From positions 372,001 through 436,000 of the forward strand of contig JAJTJC010000036.1 in NCBI GenBank assembly GCA_021295155.1: 64,000 nucleotides of DNA, given 5' to 3'. Every line of letters begins with the position of its first letter. The first letter of the stretch is position 1. This DNA is from Flavobacteriaceae bacterium D16. GTDB taxonomy: Bacteria > Bacteroidota > Bacteroidia > Flavobacteriales > Flavobacteriaceae. The translations under genes and the position numbers were made by a program. The notes beneath the pieces were generated by a model. It did no database searches and was not told the DNA's origin. It saw only the letters and a program-made list of their open reading frames with translations. Of this stretch, positions 8,336 through 16,967 are shown one piece after another.

Positions 8336-9882
8336 GCTGTGTCCATTTTATGCAGCCAGTGCTTCATATCTACTTCGGACTTAATTATTGAAGTCAGTTC
8401 AGCAATAGCAACACGTTTTTGTTCCATGGAATCGCGATAGCGCACCGTAACTGTATTGTCCTGCAGCGTATCGTGATCCACAGTAATACAAAGAGGGGTG
8501 CCTACGGCATCCTGCCGACGATACCTTCGGCCTACAGCGTCTTTTTCGTCATAGCTTATGTTGAATTCCCATCTCAGGTCCTCAACTATTTTTTTTGCTA
8601 TTTCCGGCAATCCGTCCTTTTTTACAAGGGGAAGCACTGCTGCTTTGACTGGCGCCAGAACCGCAGGTATTCTCAATACTACCCTGGTACTGTTATTTTC
8701 CAGTGTCTCTTCCTCGTAAGCATGAGAAAGAACTGCAAGGAACATCCTATCAAGGCCTATAGAGGTTTCCACTACATAAGGAACGTAGCTTTTGTTCTGC
8801 TCGGGATCGAAATACTGGAGCTTTTTTCCTGAATATTTTTCGTGGTTGGCGAGATCAAAATCAGTTCTTGAGTGAATTCCCTCAAGTTCCTTAAATCCAA
8901 AAGGAAAACGGAATTCGATATCTGCGGCTGCATCGGCATAATGAGCAAGCTTTTCGTGGTCGTGGAAGCGGTAATTCTCTTCACCCATTCCCAGGGAGAG
9001 GTGCCATTTCATACGGTTCTCTTTCCATTTTTTATACCATTCCTGCTGGGTTCCCGGTGCAATAAAGAACTGCATTTCCATCTGCTCAAATTCCCGCATT
9101 CTGAAAATAAACTGCCGGGCAACAATTTCATTCCTAAAGGCCTTACCCACCTGGGCAATTCCGAATGGGATTTTCATTCGTCCGGATTTTTGAACATTCA
9201 AAAAGTTCACGAAAATACCCTGCGCCGTCTCCGGTCTTAGGTACAGATCCATGGCACTATCCGCGGTTGCCCCCAGTTTGGTCCCGAACATGAGGTTAAA
9301 TTGCTTAACATCGGTCCAGTTTCTGGAACCTGAAAGCGGACAAACGATACCGAGCTCTTCAATGAGGTTCTTAACATCTTCGAGGTCTTCATTTTCAAGG
9401 GATTTGCCCATTCTTTTTAAAATGGCCTCTGCCTTTTCCTGATATTCCAATACCCGTTGATTGGTACCAAGAAATTGTTCTTTGTCAAAGGCTTCCCCAA
9501 ACCTTTTGGCAGCTTTCTTGACTTCCTTTTCGATCTTAGCTTCAATCTTGGCAACATGATCCTCTATCAGTACATCTGCCCGATACCTTTTTTTGGAATC
9601 CTTATTGTCTATCAAGGGATCATTGAAGGCGTCTACGTGACCTGATGCTTTCCAGGTAGTAGGGTGCATAAAAATAGCCGCATCAATCCCAACAATATTC
9701 TGATTGAGCTGCACCATGGCCTTCCACCAATATTCCCGTATGTTCTTCTTAAGCTCTGCCCCGTTCTGGGCATAGTCGTATACGGCGCTGAGACCATCAT
9801 ATATCTCACTGGATTGTACAACAAAACCGTACTCCTTAGCGTGAGAAATTACCTTTTTAAATACCTCTTCTTGATTTGCCAT
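8332..9882 (-). CDS. glyS: Glycine--tRNA ligase
   Basis: Single-chain (alpha2, class II) glycyl-tRNA synthetase charging tRNA-Gly in the cytoplasm. The 516-residue protein has the class II motifs: motif 1 around SSEIYDGLSAVYDY, motif 2 with FRNEIVARQFIFRMREFEQM, and motif 3 in VETSIGLDRMFLAVL, followed by the anticodon-binding domain (VLPLVKKDG, WEFNISYDEKDAVGRRYRRQ). The length and sequence match the archaeal/eukaryotic-like form used by Bacteroidota rather than the GlyQ/GlyS tetramer. The promoter box lies unusually close to the ATG. Confidence 0.97.
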   Translation of the reverse strand: MANQEEVFKKVISHAKEYGFVVQSSEIYDGLSAVYDYAQNGAELKKNIREYWWKAMVQLNQNIVGIDAAIFMHPTTWKASGHVDAFNDPLIDNKDSKKRYRADVLIEDHVAKIEAKIEKEVKKAAKRFGEAFDKEQFLGTNQRVLEYQEKAEAILKRMGKSLENEDLEDVKNLIEELGIVCPLSGSRNWTDVKQFNLMFGTKLGATADSAMDLYLRPETAQGIFVNFLNVQKSGRMKIPFGIAQVGKAFRNEIVARQFIFRMREFEQMEMQFFIAPGTQQEWYKKWKENRMKWHLSLGMGEENYRFHDHEKLAHYADAAADIEFRFPFGFKELEGIHSRTDFDLANHEKYSGKKLQYFDPEQNKSYVPYVVETSIGLDRMFLAVLSHAYEEETLENNSTRVVLRIPAVLAPVKAAVLPLVKKDGLPEIAKKIVEDLRWEFNISYDEKDAVGRRYRRQDAVGTPLCITVDHDTLQDNTVTVRYRDSMEQKRVAIAELTSIIKSEVDMKHWLHKMDTA

Positions 9883-9886
9883 TGGG

Positions 9887-9894
9887 CAAAAATA
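9887..9894 (-). promoter_or_regulatory. -7 box immediately upstream of glyS
   Basis: Minus strand TATTTTTG, a perfect TAnnTTTG, ends only 4 bases before the ATG at 9882. If used, transcription would begin at or within a base or two of the start codon, giving a leaderless mRNA. Confidence 0.45.
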
Positions 9895-9919
9895 GAATAT
9901 TAGGGAAAAAGAGAATGAA

Positions 9920-10816
9920 TTATTTCAATTGAAATTCAGCGGAAGACAATAATTTCTGGTCCTCAAAAACATTCAAAGTATAGATGCCTGGTGCCAGGGA
10001 ACCTTCAGGAATGGTGATAAAATCGCATACGCTCATTTCCTCACCTAGATAAATGATTGGGACCCTCTTGCTATAGATATTGCCACTTACAGAAATGGTA
10101 TTAGCATTATCCTCAATGACCCGCATGTTTGGCCCCAGGAATTGGAAATAAATGACCTTATCCGTAGTCCCTGAACTTGGATCTGCCTGAATGGTAACAC
10201 ATCCCCTGAGCTTTTCAATGGTTGATGCTTTATTTGTTCTGATGGGACGTGGACCACGCAATCGGAAGCCGCTTCCCTCCGTATTGTCCATTTTGAGATA
10301 ACTCTTGATCTTAAGTTCGTTGCTTAATTCCTTATTTTTCTCGCGTAACAATGCCTCTGCCTCTGCCAATGAACTGCTTTCTCCTCTCAACTCCTCGATC
10401 AGTTTACGCGCATCATCGTATTTCTGGGTAAGCTGATTGTTGGAGTAACGGAAGAAATTATTTTTCAGCTTGATGGAATCGTATTTTGCTTCCAAAATGC
10501 GGAGTTCTTTGCGATATTCCCTGAGTTTATTTACAGTGAAGTTCAGTCTTCCCACGGAATCAATAAGTTGCTGGACCCTGAATCGACTGTCTTGTAGTTC
10601 TATCTCATTCACTTCGTTTAGTGCCGAGAGTCTGTCTACTTCAGTCTTCATCAAAGTAAGATCTTTTACCAACAGGGACTTTTCCTCTTCCAGGTAACCT
10701 ATTCGGGTACTTGACTGGGCATAGCTATAATAGAACGCAATCAAGATCCCCAGGATAACAGCTACTAATGCTGCCAGGATAATCTTGTAGTTGAATTTGT
10801 TTTCTTGATTGTCCAT
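9920..10816 (-). CDS. Membrane-anchored coiled-coil protein of unknown function
   Basis: The 298-residue protein is type II membrane-like: a short charged N-terminus, one transmembrane helix at about 12-33 (IILAALVAVILGILIAFYY), a long coiled coil at about 36-170 rich in Leu, Glu and Lys heptads, and a compact C-terminal beta domain (about 205-298, beginning RGCVTIQADPSSG). The C-terminal domain contains two cysteines (GCVTIQ, SVCDFI) that could form a disulfide in the periplasm. I do not recognise a named family. It lies between glyS and comF with its own reading direction matching glyS, 37 bases apart, so co-transcription is possible. Confidence 0.75.
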   Translation of the reverse strand: MDNQENKFNYKIILAALVAVILGILIAFYYSYAQSSTRIGYLEEEKSLLVKDLTLMKTEVDRLSALNEVNEIELQDSRFRVQQLIDSVGRLNFTVNKLREYRKELRILEAKYDSIKLKNNFFRYSNNQLTQKYDDARKLIEELRGESSSLAEAEALLREKNKELSNELKIKSYLKMDNTEGSGFRLRGPRPIRTNKASTIEKLRGCVTIQADPSSGTTDKVIYFQFLGPNMRVIEDNANTISVSGNIYSKRVPIIYLGEEMSVCDFITIPEGSLAPGIYTLNVFEDQKLLSSAEFQLK

Positions 10817-10856
10817 TAAAATAGGCTAAGTAATAACGCGGAAAACCTTAAAAAAT

Positions 10857-11561
10857 TTGATCATCTCGAAGCTATCAAATATAGCAAATGATATCAACAG
10901 GGTGCTGATGCCCCACTTGTGTTTTGGATGTATGGTTCGATTATCTCGAGGAGAACAAATCCTATGTACCGTTTGTCGAAACCATTTACCACTTACCGAA
11001 TACGATTTTGAACAGGAAAATGCCGTTAATCGGATATTTTATGGAAGAACCCCTATCCATAAAGCCTCAGCCATGCTTTTTTACAACCAGGAAGGGATCG
11101 TGAAAAACCTGATCCATGCCCTGAAATACAAGGGGCAGGAACAGGTAGGAGAATTTCTGGGCGACTGGTTCGGCGAATCGCTTAAAAATGGCATTCCCCA
11201 AGCTACTTTTGACTATATAATTCCCGTTCCGCTACATCCGAAAAAACTGAGGAAAAGGGGTTATAATCAGGTCGAGGGGTTTGGAAAAAAACTAGCCCAC
11301 CACTTGCAGGCAGAATATCGTAACGACCTGCTCATTAAAACTGCAAATACACGCACCCAAACCCGGAAAAACCGACTCTATCGCTGGATGGGAAGTCGGG
11401 CCCTCTACAAACTAAGACATCCACTTGTATTGGATAACAAAAATGTGCTGCTTGTGGATGATGTTATTACTACAGGAAGTACGTTGGAGGCCTGTTCGGA
11501 AGCCTTACACAAAGTCAAGAATATTGCGGTTTCTGTGGCCACCATGGCCGTAGTTCCTTAA
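10857..11561 (+). CDS. comF: ComF family phosphoribosyltransferase-like protein
   Basis: ComF proteins assist single-stranded DNA handling in natural transformation. The N-terminus carries a four-cysteine knuckle (CFGCMVRL then CTVCRNHLP) and the C-terminal half is a type I phosphoribosyltransferase fold with the PRPP loop VLLVDDVITTGSTLEAC; PVPLHPKKLRKRGYNQ is the ComF hallmark. The start shown is TTG; an ATG at 10908 would shorten the protein by 17 residues and leave the zinc knuckle intact, so the start is uncertain. Cytoplasmic. Other competence genes are not nearby. Confidence 0.9.
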   Translation: MIISKLSNIANDINRVLMPHLCFGCMVRLSRGEQILCTVCRNHLPLTEYDFEQENAVNRIFYGRTPIHKASAMLFYNQEGIVKNLIHALKYKGQEQVGEFLGDWFGESLKNGIPQATFDYIIPVPLHPKKLRKRGYNQVEGFGKKLAHHLQAEYRNDLLIKTANTRTQTRKNRLYRWMGSRALYKLRHPLVLDNKNVLLVDDVITTGSTLEACSEALHKVKNIAVSVATMAVVP

Positions 11562-11610
11562 TTTTAGTTTTCTGCAAATTAATCGTTTCTTTGTCCTATA
11601 GCATATCCCT

Positions 11611-13230
11611 ATGGTTTTCCTGCGACGGTTATTGGCTGCCGCCTTCTTATTCCTCATCCTCTTGACAGGCTGGCAATGTGCCAAGCGGGGAAGTCCTTCT
11701 GGTGGCCCTAAAGACATAACTCCTCCGGAACTCCTCCGTAGTGACCCGGAAAACCTATCAATAGAATTTGATGCCAGGAAAATCCGTTTGTTTTTCGATG
11801 AGTACATCAAATTAAATGACATTCAAAACCAGCTGATCATCTCTCCTCCTTTGAAAAATCAGCCTGATATATCACCCCAGGGAGTGGCTAGTAAGAGCAT
11901 TGAGATAACTATAAAAGACACTTTGCTCGAGAACACTACCTACACGCTCAATTTTGGTCAGAGCATTCAAGATAACAATGAAGGCAATCCTAACAGTTTT
12001 CTGAGTTATGTCTTTTCAACGGGCGATTATATAGACTCATTGACGGTCAAGGGCGAAGTTCGGGATGCGTTCAATCAAAAAGCCGACGAGTTTATAAGTG
12101 TTATGCTTTACAGATTGGATACCACTTACACGGATTCCACCATTTACAAACAGCCCCCTTATTACCTGACCAACACCCTGGATAGCGCCACTACTTTTGA
12201 ACTGCAAAACCTGAAGGAAGGTAAATACCTGATCCGTGCCATTAAAGACGAAGGGAAAAACAATCTTTTCGACCCAAAAACAGATAAAATCGCATTTTTA
12301 AAGGACACCCTGGAGTTGCCCACTGATACTACATTTGTACTCACCCTATTTAAAGAGATCCCATACTACAGCGCTGTTACCCCTTCTCTGGTATCCGGGA
12401 ACAGGATCGTATTTGGTTTTTCAGGTCCTCCGGATCACGTCAACATCACACCCCTGAGTACTATTCCAGATACCGTAAGGACCTTGGTATATCCGGAACC
12501 CGACAAGGATACACTGAACTATTGGTTTACTCCTTTTGAAAGAGATTCTCTGGTCTTTGAAATCTATCAGGATCAACTGGATATACGAGATACTTTTACC
12601 GTAAAAACGCGCTCCCTCGCCCTGGATTCGCTGGTAATTACGGCAAGCCACCGTGGGAAAATCAACTTTGAAGATGACTACACCCTTAGTGCCAACATCC
12701 CTTTAATGGCACTGGATACTGCAAAATTTTCCATTATGGATCAGGATTCTATCCCGGTATCACTCTCAGCCAAACTGGATTCCCTGAATAACCGCGTAGA
12801 GGTCGATTTTGAAAAAGAACCTAACGCCAACTACAGGATTAACCTATTACCCGGTGCCTTAACGGACTTTTTTGGGAATACCAATGACACGCTGAATTTA
12901 CGGCTTAATACCGGGAGTTATGCAGATTACGGGAATCTGAGGCTCCGCCTTTCAGGAGATATTCCCTATCCTCTAATTTTACAATTAACGGACGATAAGG
13001 GTGTCACCAAACGGGAAAAATACGCTACCGAACCCCAGCTTTTCGAATTTAGCGCTATTGATCCCGGTACATACCTGATTCGTCTTATCCTGGATACCAA
13101 TGGCAATGGGAAATGGGATACCGGGGACTACCTGAAAGAAAGACAAGCTGAGCGGGTGATTTATTACTCCAAGGCTCTTGAAGTGCGGGCTAACTGGGAA
13201 TTGGAGGAAACCTTTATTGTTGAATACTAA
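11611..13230 (+). CDS. Ig-like (Big_5) domain lipoprotein
   Basis: A 539-residue surface or periplasmic lipoprotein. The signal sequence ends in a lipobox with Cys23 (LTGWQCAKRG), followed by PSGGPKDITPPELLRSDPEN, the typical lead-in to a bacterial Ig-like Big_5 domain (about 35-135, FDEYIKLND...TYTLNFGQSIQDNNEG). Several further beta-sandwich segments follow, and near the C-terminus a carboxypeptidase-regulatory-like strand set (YLIRLILDTNGNGKWDTGDY) is seen. The family is common in Bacteroidota but has no firm function; a structural or adhesion role is an inference. It converges with the nitrilase gene, overlapping by 17 bases. Confidence 0.8.
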   Translation: MVFLRRLLAAAFLFLILLTGWQCAKRGSPSGGPKDITPPELLRSDPENLSIEFDARKIRLFFDEYIKLNDIQNQLIISPPLKNQPDISPQGVASKSIEITIKDTLLENTTYTLNFGQSIQDNNEGNPNSFLSYVFSTGDYIDSLTVKGEVRDAFNQKADEFISVMLYRLDTTYTDSTIYKQPPYYLTNTLDSATTFELQNLKEGKYLIRAIKDEGKNNLFDPKTDKIAFLKDTLELPTDTTFVLTLFKEIPYYSAVTPSLVSGNRIVFGFSGPPDHVNITPLSTIPDTVRTLVYPEPDKDTLNYWFTPFERDSLVFEIYQDQLDIRDTFTVKTRSLALDSLVITASHRGKINFEDDYTLSANIPLMALDTAKFSIMDQDSIPVSLSAKLDSLNNRVEVDFEKEPNANYRINLLPGALTDFFGNTNDTLNLRLNTGSYADYGNLRLRLSGDIPYPLILQLTDDKGVTKREKYATEPQLFEFSAIDPGTYLIRLILDTNGNGKWDTGDYLKERQAERVIYYSKALEVRANWELEETFIVEY

Positions 13231-13990
13231 AATTATCCCGGTCATTCAGGAATTGAAGTTTATCCCGGGTTACTTTTAAATGTTCTTTGGTAAATACGGT
13301 ATAAAGAATTGTCTCCTCTTTTGAAAATACCAGGGTGTTCCCCAGACTATCATAGGCCGCAGAATGACCGGAATACTGATGACCATTGTGATCACTACCC
13401 ACCCGGTTAACCCCTGCACAGTAGGCCATATTTTCAATTGCCCTTGCCCTGAGCAACGCATCCCAGGCTCCAATTCTGGGAGCTGGCCAGTTTGCCACAT
13501 ATACAAGCAAATCATAGTTTACGGTATTGCGCGACCATACCGGGAAACGCAAATCATAACAAATCATGGGGCAAATACGAAACCCTTTATACGTAAAAAC
13601 CAAACGTTTTTTCCCGGCCTCATATTCCCTGTCTTCCCCTGCCAGGGTAAAAGTGTGCCGCTTGTTATAGTGCTCCAGCTCACCGTCTGGACCCACAAAA
13701 AACAAGCGATTGTAATGACAGTTCTCTTTTGTGGCAAAAACCACACTTCCCATAATAGCAGCCTTAGATTTTGCAGCCTGCTCCTGCATCCAATCCAGGG
13801 TTCGCTGTCCTTCTTCTATTGGAAGACTCCCCGGAGACATTGTAAATCCAGTGGTAAACATTTCGGGAAGAATAATCAGATCTACCTCATCTTTCAGCTG
13901 ATCCATTTTTGCAGCCAGCAATTCCCTGTTGGCCGGAGGATTCTCCCATACCAGGGAAGTCTGGATCATAGCTAACTGCAATTTCTCCAT
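13214..13990 (-). CDS. Nitrilase-superfamily omega-amidase (YafV-like)
   Basis: Carbon-nitrogen hydrolase of the omega-amidase branch, which deamidates alpha-ketoglutaramate and alpha-ketosuccinamate produced by transaminases. The Glu-Lys-Cys triad is complete: Glu in IILPEMFTTGF, Lys in HYNKRHTFTLAGE and Cys in CPMICYDLRFPVWSRN. The 258-residue length and the MFTTGFTMSP signature match YafV and the methionine-salvage-linked homologues. The gene starts 14 bases after the ankyrin gene's stop, so the two are probably one operon. Confidence 0.9.
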   Translation of the reverse strand: MEKLQLAMIQTSLVWENPPANRELLAAKMDQLKDEVDLIILPEMFTTGFTMSPGSLPIEEGQRTLDWMQEQAAKSKAAIMGSVVFATKENCHYNRLFFVGPDGELEHYNKRHTFTLAGEDREYEAGKKRLVFTYKGFRICPMICYDLRFPVWSRNTVNYDLLVYVANWPAPRIGAWDALLRARAIENMAYCAGVNRVGSDHNGHQYSGHSAAYDSLGNTLVFSKEETILYTVFTKEHLKVTRDKLQFLNDRDNFSIQQ

Positions 13991-14004
13991 TGTTTTTCGC
14001 TCTA

Positions 14005-14481
14005 TTATTGGTGTGTTTCCAAAAGGGTTACCAAAGAGTCAAACCCTTGCATTCTGGCATGGTCCAGGGCTGTATTGCCTCTCATGTCTTTGATCTGAGC
14101 ATCGGCACCTTTAGACAAAAGTAAGCGGACAATATTTTCCTTGTTAAAGGTTGCGGCATAAATAAGGCAGGTTCCTCCCATGGCATTGCGCTCATTGATA
14201 TCTGCACCTGCTTCAAGCAATAATGCTACAACATCCTCAAATCCTTTAAAACAAGCCCCCATCAGAGCACTATTCCCTGTGCCATCCTTTTCTTTAACCA
14301 TGGCCCCCTTATCCAGCAAGTATGCCACGATATCCTTACGGTCATAGTAGGCCGCCAGAATGAGGGGGGTATACCCCCGTGAATCCTTACCGTTCACCCA
14401 GTCCGGATGTTCGGAAATAGCTGTCTTTACTTTCGCTATATCTCCGTCTCTAACGGCACCGAAAAATGTTCCTAAATCCAT
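14005..14481 (-). CDS. Ankyrin-repeat protein
   Basis: The 158 residues consist almost entirely of four to five ankyrin repeats: SRGYTPLILAAYYDRKDIV, TGNSALMGACFKGFEDVV, MGGTCLIYAATFNKENIV and MRGNTALDHARMQGFDS. No signal peptide or membrane helix is visible, so it is a cytoplasmic protein-interaction module. In some bacteria ankyrin proteins next to catalases or hydrolases protect or regulate the partner; here the partner would be the downstream nitrilase, an inference from adjacency only. Its upstream region contains a perfect palindrome next to the -7 box. Confidence 0.88.
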   Translation of the reverse strand: MDLGTFFGAVRDGDIAKVKTAISEHPDWVNGKDSRGYTPLILAAYYDRKDIVAYLLDKGAMVKEKDGTGNSALMGACFKGFEDVVALLLEAGADINERNAMGGTCLIYAATFNKENIVRLLLSKGADAQIKDMRGNTALDHARMQGFDSLVTLLETHQ

Positions 14482-14485
14482 GTCC

Positions 14486-14493
14486 TAAAAATA
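14486..14493 (-). promoter_or_regulatory. Probable -7 box of ankyrin/nitrilase operon
   Basis: Minus strand TATTTTTA (TAnnTTTA) ends 4 bases before the ATG at 14481. The palindrome at 14501-14537 begins 7 bases upstream and covers the place of the -33 element, so it could influence this promoter. Confidence 0.35.
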
Positions 14494-14500
14494 CAGAAAT

Positions 14501-14537
14501 AACAGATTGCTCGGATTTGAAATCCGAGCAATCTGTT
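14501..14537. repeat. Palindromic repeat, copy 1 (18-base perfect arms)
   Basis: A perfect inverted repeat: 18-base arms around a single central G at 14519. Its inner core, CTCGGATTTNAAATCCGAG, is shared with copies at 16935-16967 and 22304-22332, while the outer arm (AACAGATTG and its complement) differs from those copies yet is fully self-complementary. It lies between divergent genes, so it is not simply a transcription terminator, although T-rich sequence follows on the plus strand. Confidence 0.9.
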
Positions 14538-14641
14538 TTGCTTTTTGCCTCAATTAAGTTCCAAAGTGATGTGTTGACTACAAAAAACACCGGTTTTACC
14601 ACATTTTTTAGATGTAATTTCCTACGTTAATTGAAATAATG

Positions 14642-14649
14642 TACTTTTA
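14642..14649 (+). promoter_or_regulatory. Possible -7 box of histidine kinase gene
   Basis: TACTTTTA (TAnnTTTA) lies 22 bases before the TTG start codon of the kinase, the same spacing as in other genes here. No clear -33 element. Confidence 0.35.
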
Positions 14650-14671
14650 AAAGTAATCAAACAGCAACATA

Positions 14672-16486
14672 TTGGAAGCAATAACCAACAAGTTTACAAT
14701 TAGGCAATCGCCCTTTTCCGTTGCCGTATTGGATAGCAATGGTAATATTTTAAACTATTCTAACCGTTTTGCAGAAGCAATTGATGAGCAAAAAGATCTT
14801 ACAGGCCAGAACTATTTTACAATAGTTCCTCATGTTCCACATGCTTTTAAAAAAATCAATAAGGATAACTTTGGTGAAGAATTAACTATTACAGAGGTTA
14901 GTCGGTTTATTCCCCTTGACGGTAAACCCCAGTGGTTTGAATGGAAATTAAGCCAATGGACAGGGAATGAAGGTCAATATGGTGGTATTATGATTTATTT
15001 TGACGAGGTGACCGAATCTCATAGAGATAAAGAGTTAATTGCCCGAGCTATGGACGTGGCCCGGATTGGGGGATGGGAAGTAGACCTGGTTAACAATACC
15101 ATTTACTGGTCCAAGGTAACTAAAGAAATACATGAGGTCCCCCAGGATTATGTTCCGGACCTTGAAAAAGGGATCAATTTTTACAAAGAAGGAGAAGACC
15201 GTGATATGATAACGGCATTGGTTAGCGAAGCTATAGCTAATGGAACCCCATGGGATACAGAGTTGCGTATTATAACTCTCAAAGGAAATGAAGTATGGGT
15301 ACATGCCAAAGGGGAAGCAGAATTGGTGAATGGCAAATGTGTGCGTCTTTTAGGAACCTTTCAGGATATAGACGACCGAAAACGGATGGAGTTAAAGAAC
15401 CATGTGGTTTCAGAGCGTCTGGCAATAGCTACCCAGGCGGCCAATATAGGTATATGGGATCTTGATTTGGTAAAGAATAAACTCATCTGGAGCGATGAAA
15501 TGTATGCCATATACGGTCTGGACAAGTCTGATTTTAGTGGTACTAACGAAGCATTTGAAGCTGCACTGCATCCTGAAGACAGGATAATGGTGCAGGAAGA
15601 GGGAGCACGTTTGGCCATGGAAGGTGCATTGGAATTTGATACAGAATTTCGGGTTATATGGCCTAATGGGCAGGTCCGTATCATTAGAAGTATGGGGCAT
15701 ATTGAGCGGGATGAAGATGGGAATACTTTAAAAATGGTTGGAGCCAATTGGGATGTAACAGAATCAAGAGATGCGGAAAAACGGTTAAAAGACCTGCTTT
15801 CCATTACAACGGAGCAGAATGAAAGTCTGATGAACTTTGCTCACATTGTGTCCCACAACCTGCGATCACACTCCAGTAACCTTTCCATGCTCACCACCTT
15901 TCTGGACACCGAAAATGAGAAGGGGGAACGTGAGCGCCTGATGAAAATGCTTCTGGAAGCGTCAGAGAGCCTGGACGAAACGGTTGGACATCTTACTGAG
16001 GTAGTGCAGGTTAAGGCGGAGGCTTCAGATAAAATAAAAAATATCAATCTGTTTAATGTTTTAACAGCTGTAAAGAAAAACCTGTCTTTGATGCTCGAAG
16101 AAGAAGGAGCGGTTTGCAAAATAGACGTCGACAAGAACATTAATATTAAGGCAATCCCGGCTTATCTGGACAGTATTTTCCTGAACTTGTTTACCAATAG
16201 CCTTAAATATAAGTCTACCGACAGAAAACTTGAACTGAAAATTAAAGCCCGGAACCTTGGGAATAAGGTTTTAGTATGCTTCCAGGACAATGGTCAGGGG
16301 ATTGACCTGGAAAGGCACGGAAACAAAATATTCGGGATGTATAAAACCTTCCACAAGCATAAGGATGCGAAGGGAATTGGTCTGTTTATTACTAAAAACC
16401 AAATTGAGGCTATGCAAGGGAAAATTGAAGTGGAAAGTGCCGTTAATGAAGGAACAACTTTCCATTTAACTTTTAAGAAGCCTTAA
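14672..16486 (+). CDS. Soluble multi-PAS sensor histidine kinase
   Basis: A 604-residue two-component kinase with no signal peptide or transmembrane helix, so it senses a cytoplasmic cue. Three PAS domains occupy about residues 8-120, 125-245 and 250-370 (second and third start IARAMDVARIGGWEVDL and LAIATQAANIGIWDLDL and end with PAC segments). The H-box is FAHIVSHNLRSHSSNL near residue 392, followed by an HATPase domain with N-box LNLFTNSLKY, G1 DNGQGIDL and G2 DAKGIGLFI. The start must be TTG at 14672 (or a non-canonical ATA), because an in-frame stop occurs at 14654. The partner response regulator follows after 15 bases. Confidence 0.9.
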   Translation: MEAITNKFTIRQSPFSVAVLDSNGNILNYSNRFAEAIDEQKDLTGQNYFTIVPHVPHAFKKINKDNFGEELTITEVSRFIPLDGKPQWFEWKLSQWTGNEGQYGGIMIYFDEVTESHRDKELIARAMDVARIGGWEVDLVNNTIYWSKVTKEIHEVPQDYVPDLEKGINFYKEGEDRDMITALVSEAIANGTPWDTELRIITLKGNEVWVHAKGEAELVNGKCVRLLGTFQDIDDRKRMELKNHVVSERLAIATQAANIGIWDLDLVKNKLIWSDEMYAIYGLDKSDFSGTNEAFEAALHPEDRIMVQEEGARLAMEGALEFDTEFRVIWPNGQVRIIRSMGHIERDEDGNTLKMVGANWDVTESRDAEKRLKDLLSITTEQNESLMNFAHIVSHNLRSHSSNLSMLTTFLDTENEKGERERLMKMLLEASESLDETVGHLTEVVQVKAEASDKIKNINLFNVLTAVKKNLSLMLEEEGAVCKIDVDKNINIKAIPAYLDSIFLNLFTNSLKYKSTDRKLELKIKARNLGNKVLVCFQDNGQGIDLERHGNKIFGMYKTFHKHKDAKGIGLFITKNQIEAMQGKIEVESAVNEGTTFHLTFKKP

Positions 16487-16501
16487 AACTATTGATCTGT
16501 T

Positions 16502-16906
16502 ATGGCTAAAGTAACCCGTGTTTGCCTGATTGATGACGACCATATCTTTGTTTATGGCGCCAAACGGCTTATGCGCGAGATCAATTTTGCTGAGGAGCTT
16601 TCCGTATTCCAAAATGGACAGGGTGCTATGGATTACTTTGAATCCAATTCTCAGCATACAGAACACCTCCCTTCCATAATTTTCCTTGATCTAAACATGC
16701 CCGTAATGAATGGGTGGGAATTCCTGGATGCATTTCTGAATATTCCCGGGATATCCTCCAGAGAAATTTCGATATATATCATGAGTTCCTCTGTAGATCC
16801 CCGGGATCTGGAAAGGATACAAGCCCATCCATATATCAAAAATTATATCCTTAAACCACTAACCTCAGAAGACCTGGAAGGATTACTTAAGGAAAGGGCT
16901 CAATAA
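16502..16906 (+). CDS. Single-domain response regulator (CheY-like)
   Basis: A 134-residue receiver domain with no output domain. The acidic pocket is CLIDDDHIF, the phospho-acceptor Asp is in FLDLNMPVMNGWEF, Ser/Thr in IYIMSSSV and Lys in YILKPLT, so phosphorylation should be possible. It probably receives phosphate from the PAS kinase directly upstream and acts through protein contact, since it carries no DNA-binding domain. The stop codon precedes a palindromic repeat shared with the end of the neighbouring operon. Confidence 0.93.
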   Translation: MAKVTRVCLIDDDHIFVYGAKRLMREINFAEELSVFQNGQGAMDYFESNSQHTEHLPSIIFLDLNMPVMNGWEFLDAFLNIPGISSREISIYIMSSSVDPRDLERIQAHPYIKNYILKPLTSEDLEGLLKERAQ

Positions 16907-16914
16907 AAAAGCCG

Positions 16915-16967
16915 GCTCGGATTTTAAATACGCATAGTTAGCTCGGATTTTAAATCCGAGCTAACTA
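16915..16967. repeat. Palindromic repeat, copy 2, with an adjacent partial copy
   Basis: 16935-16967 is a perfect inverted repeat with 16-base arms around a central T at 16951; its core is the same as copy 1 but the outer arm is TAGTTA. Bases 16915-16929 repeat the left core (GCTCGGATTTTAAAT) directly, 26 bases upstream, as a half copy. The element fills the gap between convergent genes and its last bases overlap the stop codon of the DUF5689 gene (16965-16967). Read on the minus strand, a GCCGGC plus T6 run follows, which could assist termination. Confidence 0.9.

Noticed and set aside
13364-13975. Long plus-strand open frame opposite the nitrilase gene
   Set aside because: It lies entirely antisense to a complete enzyme gene and encodes no recognisable domain.
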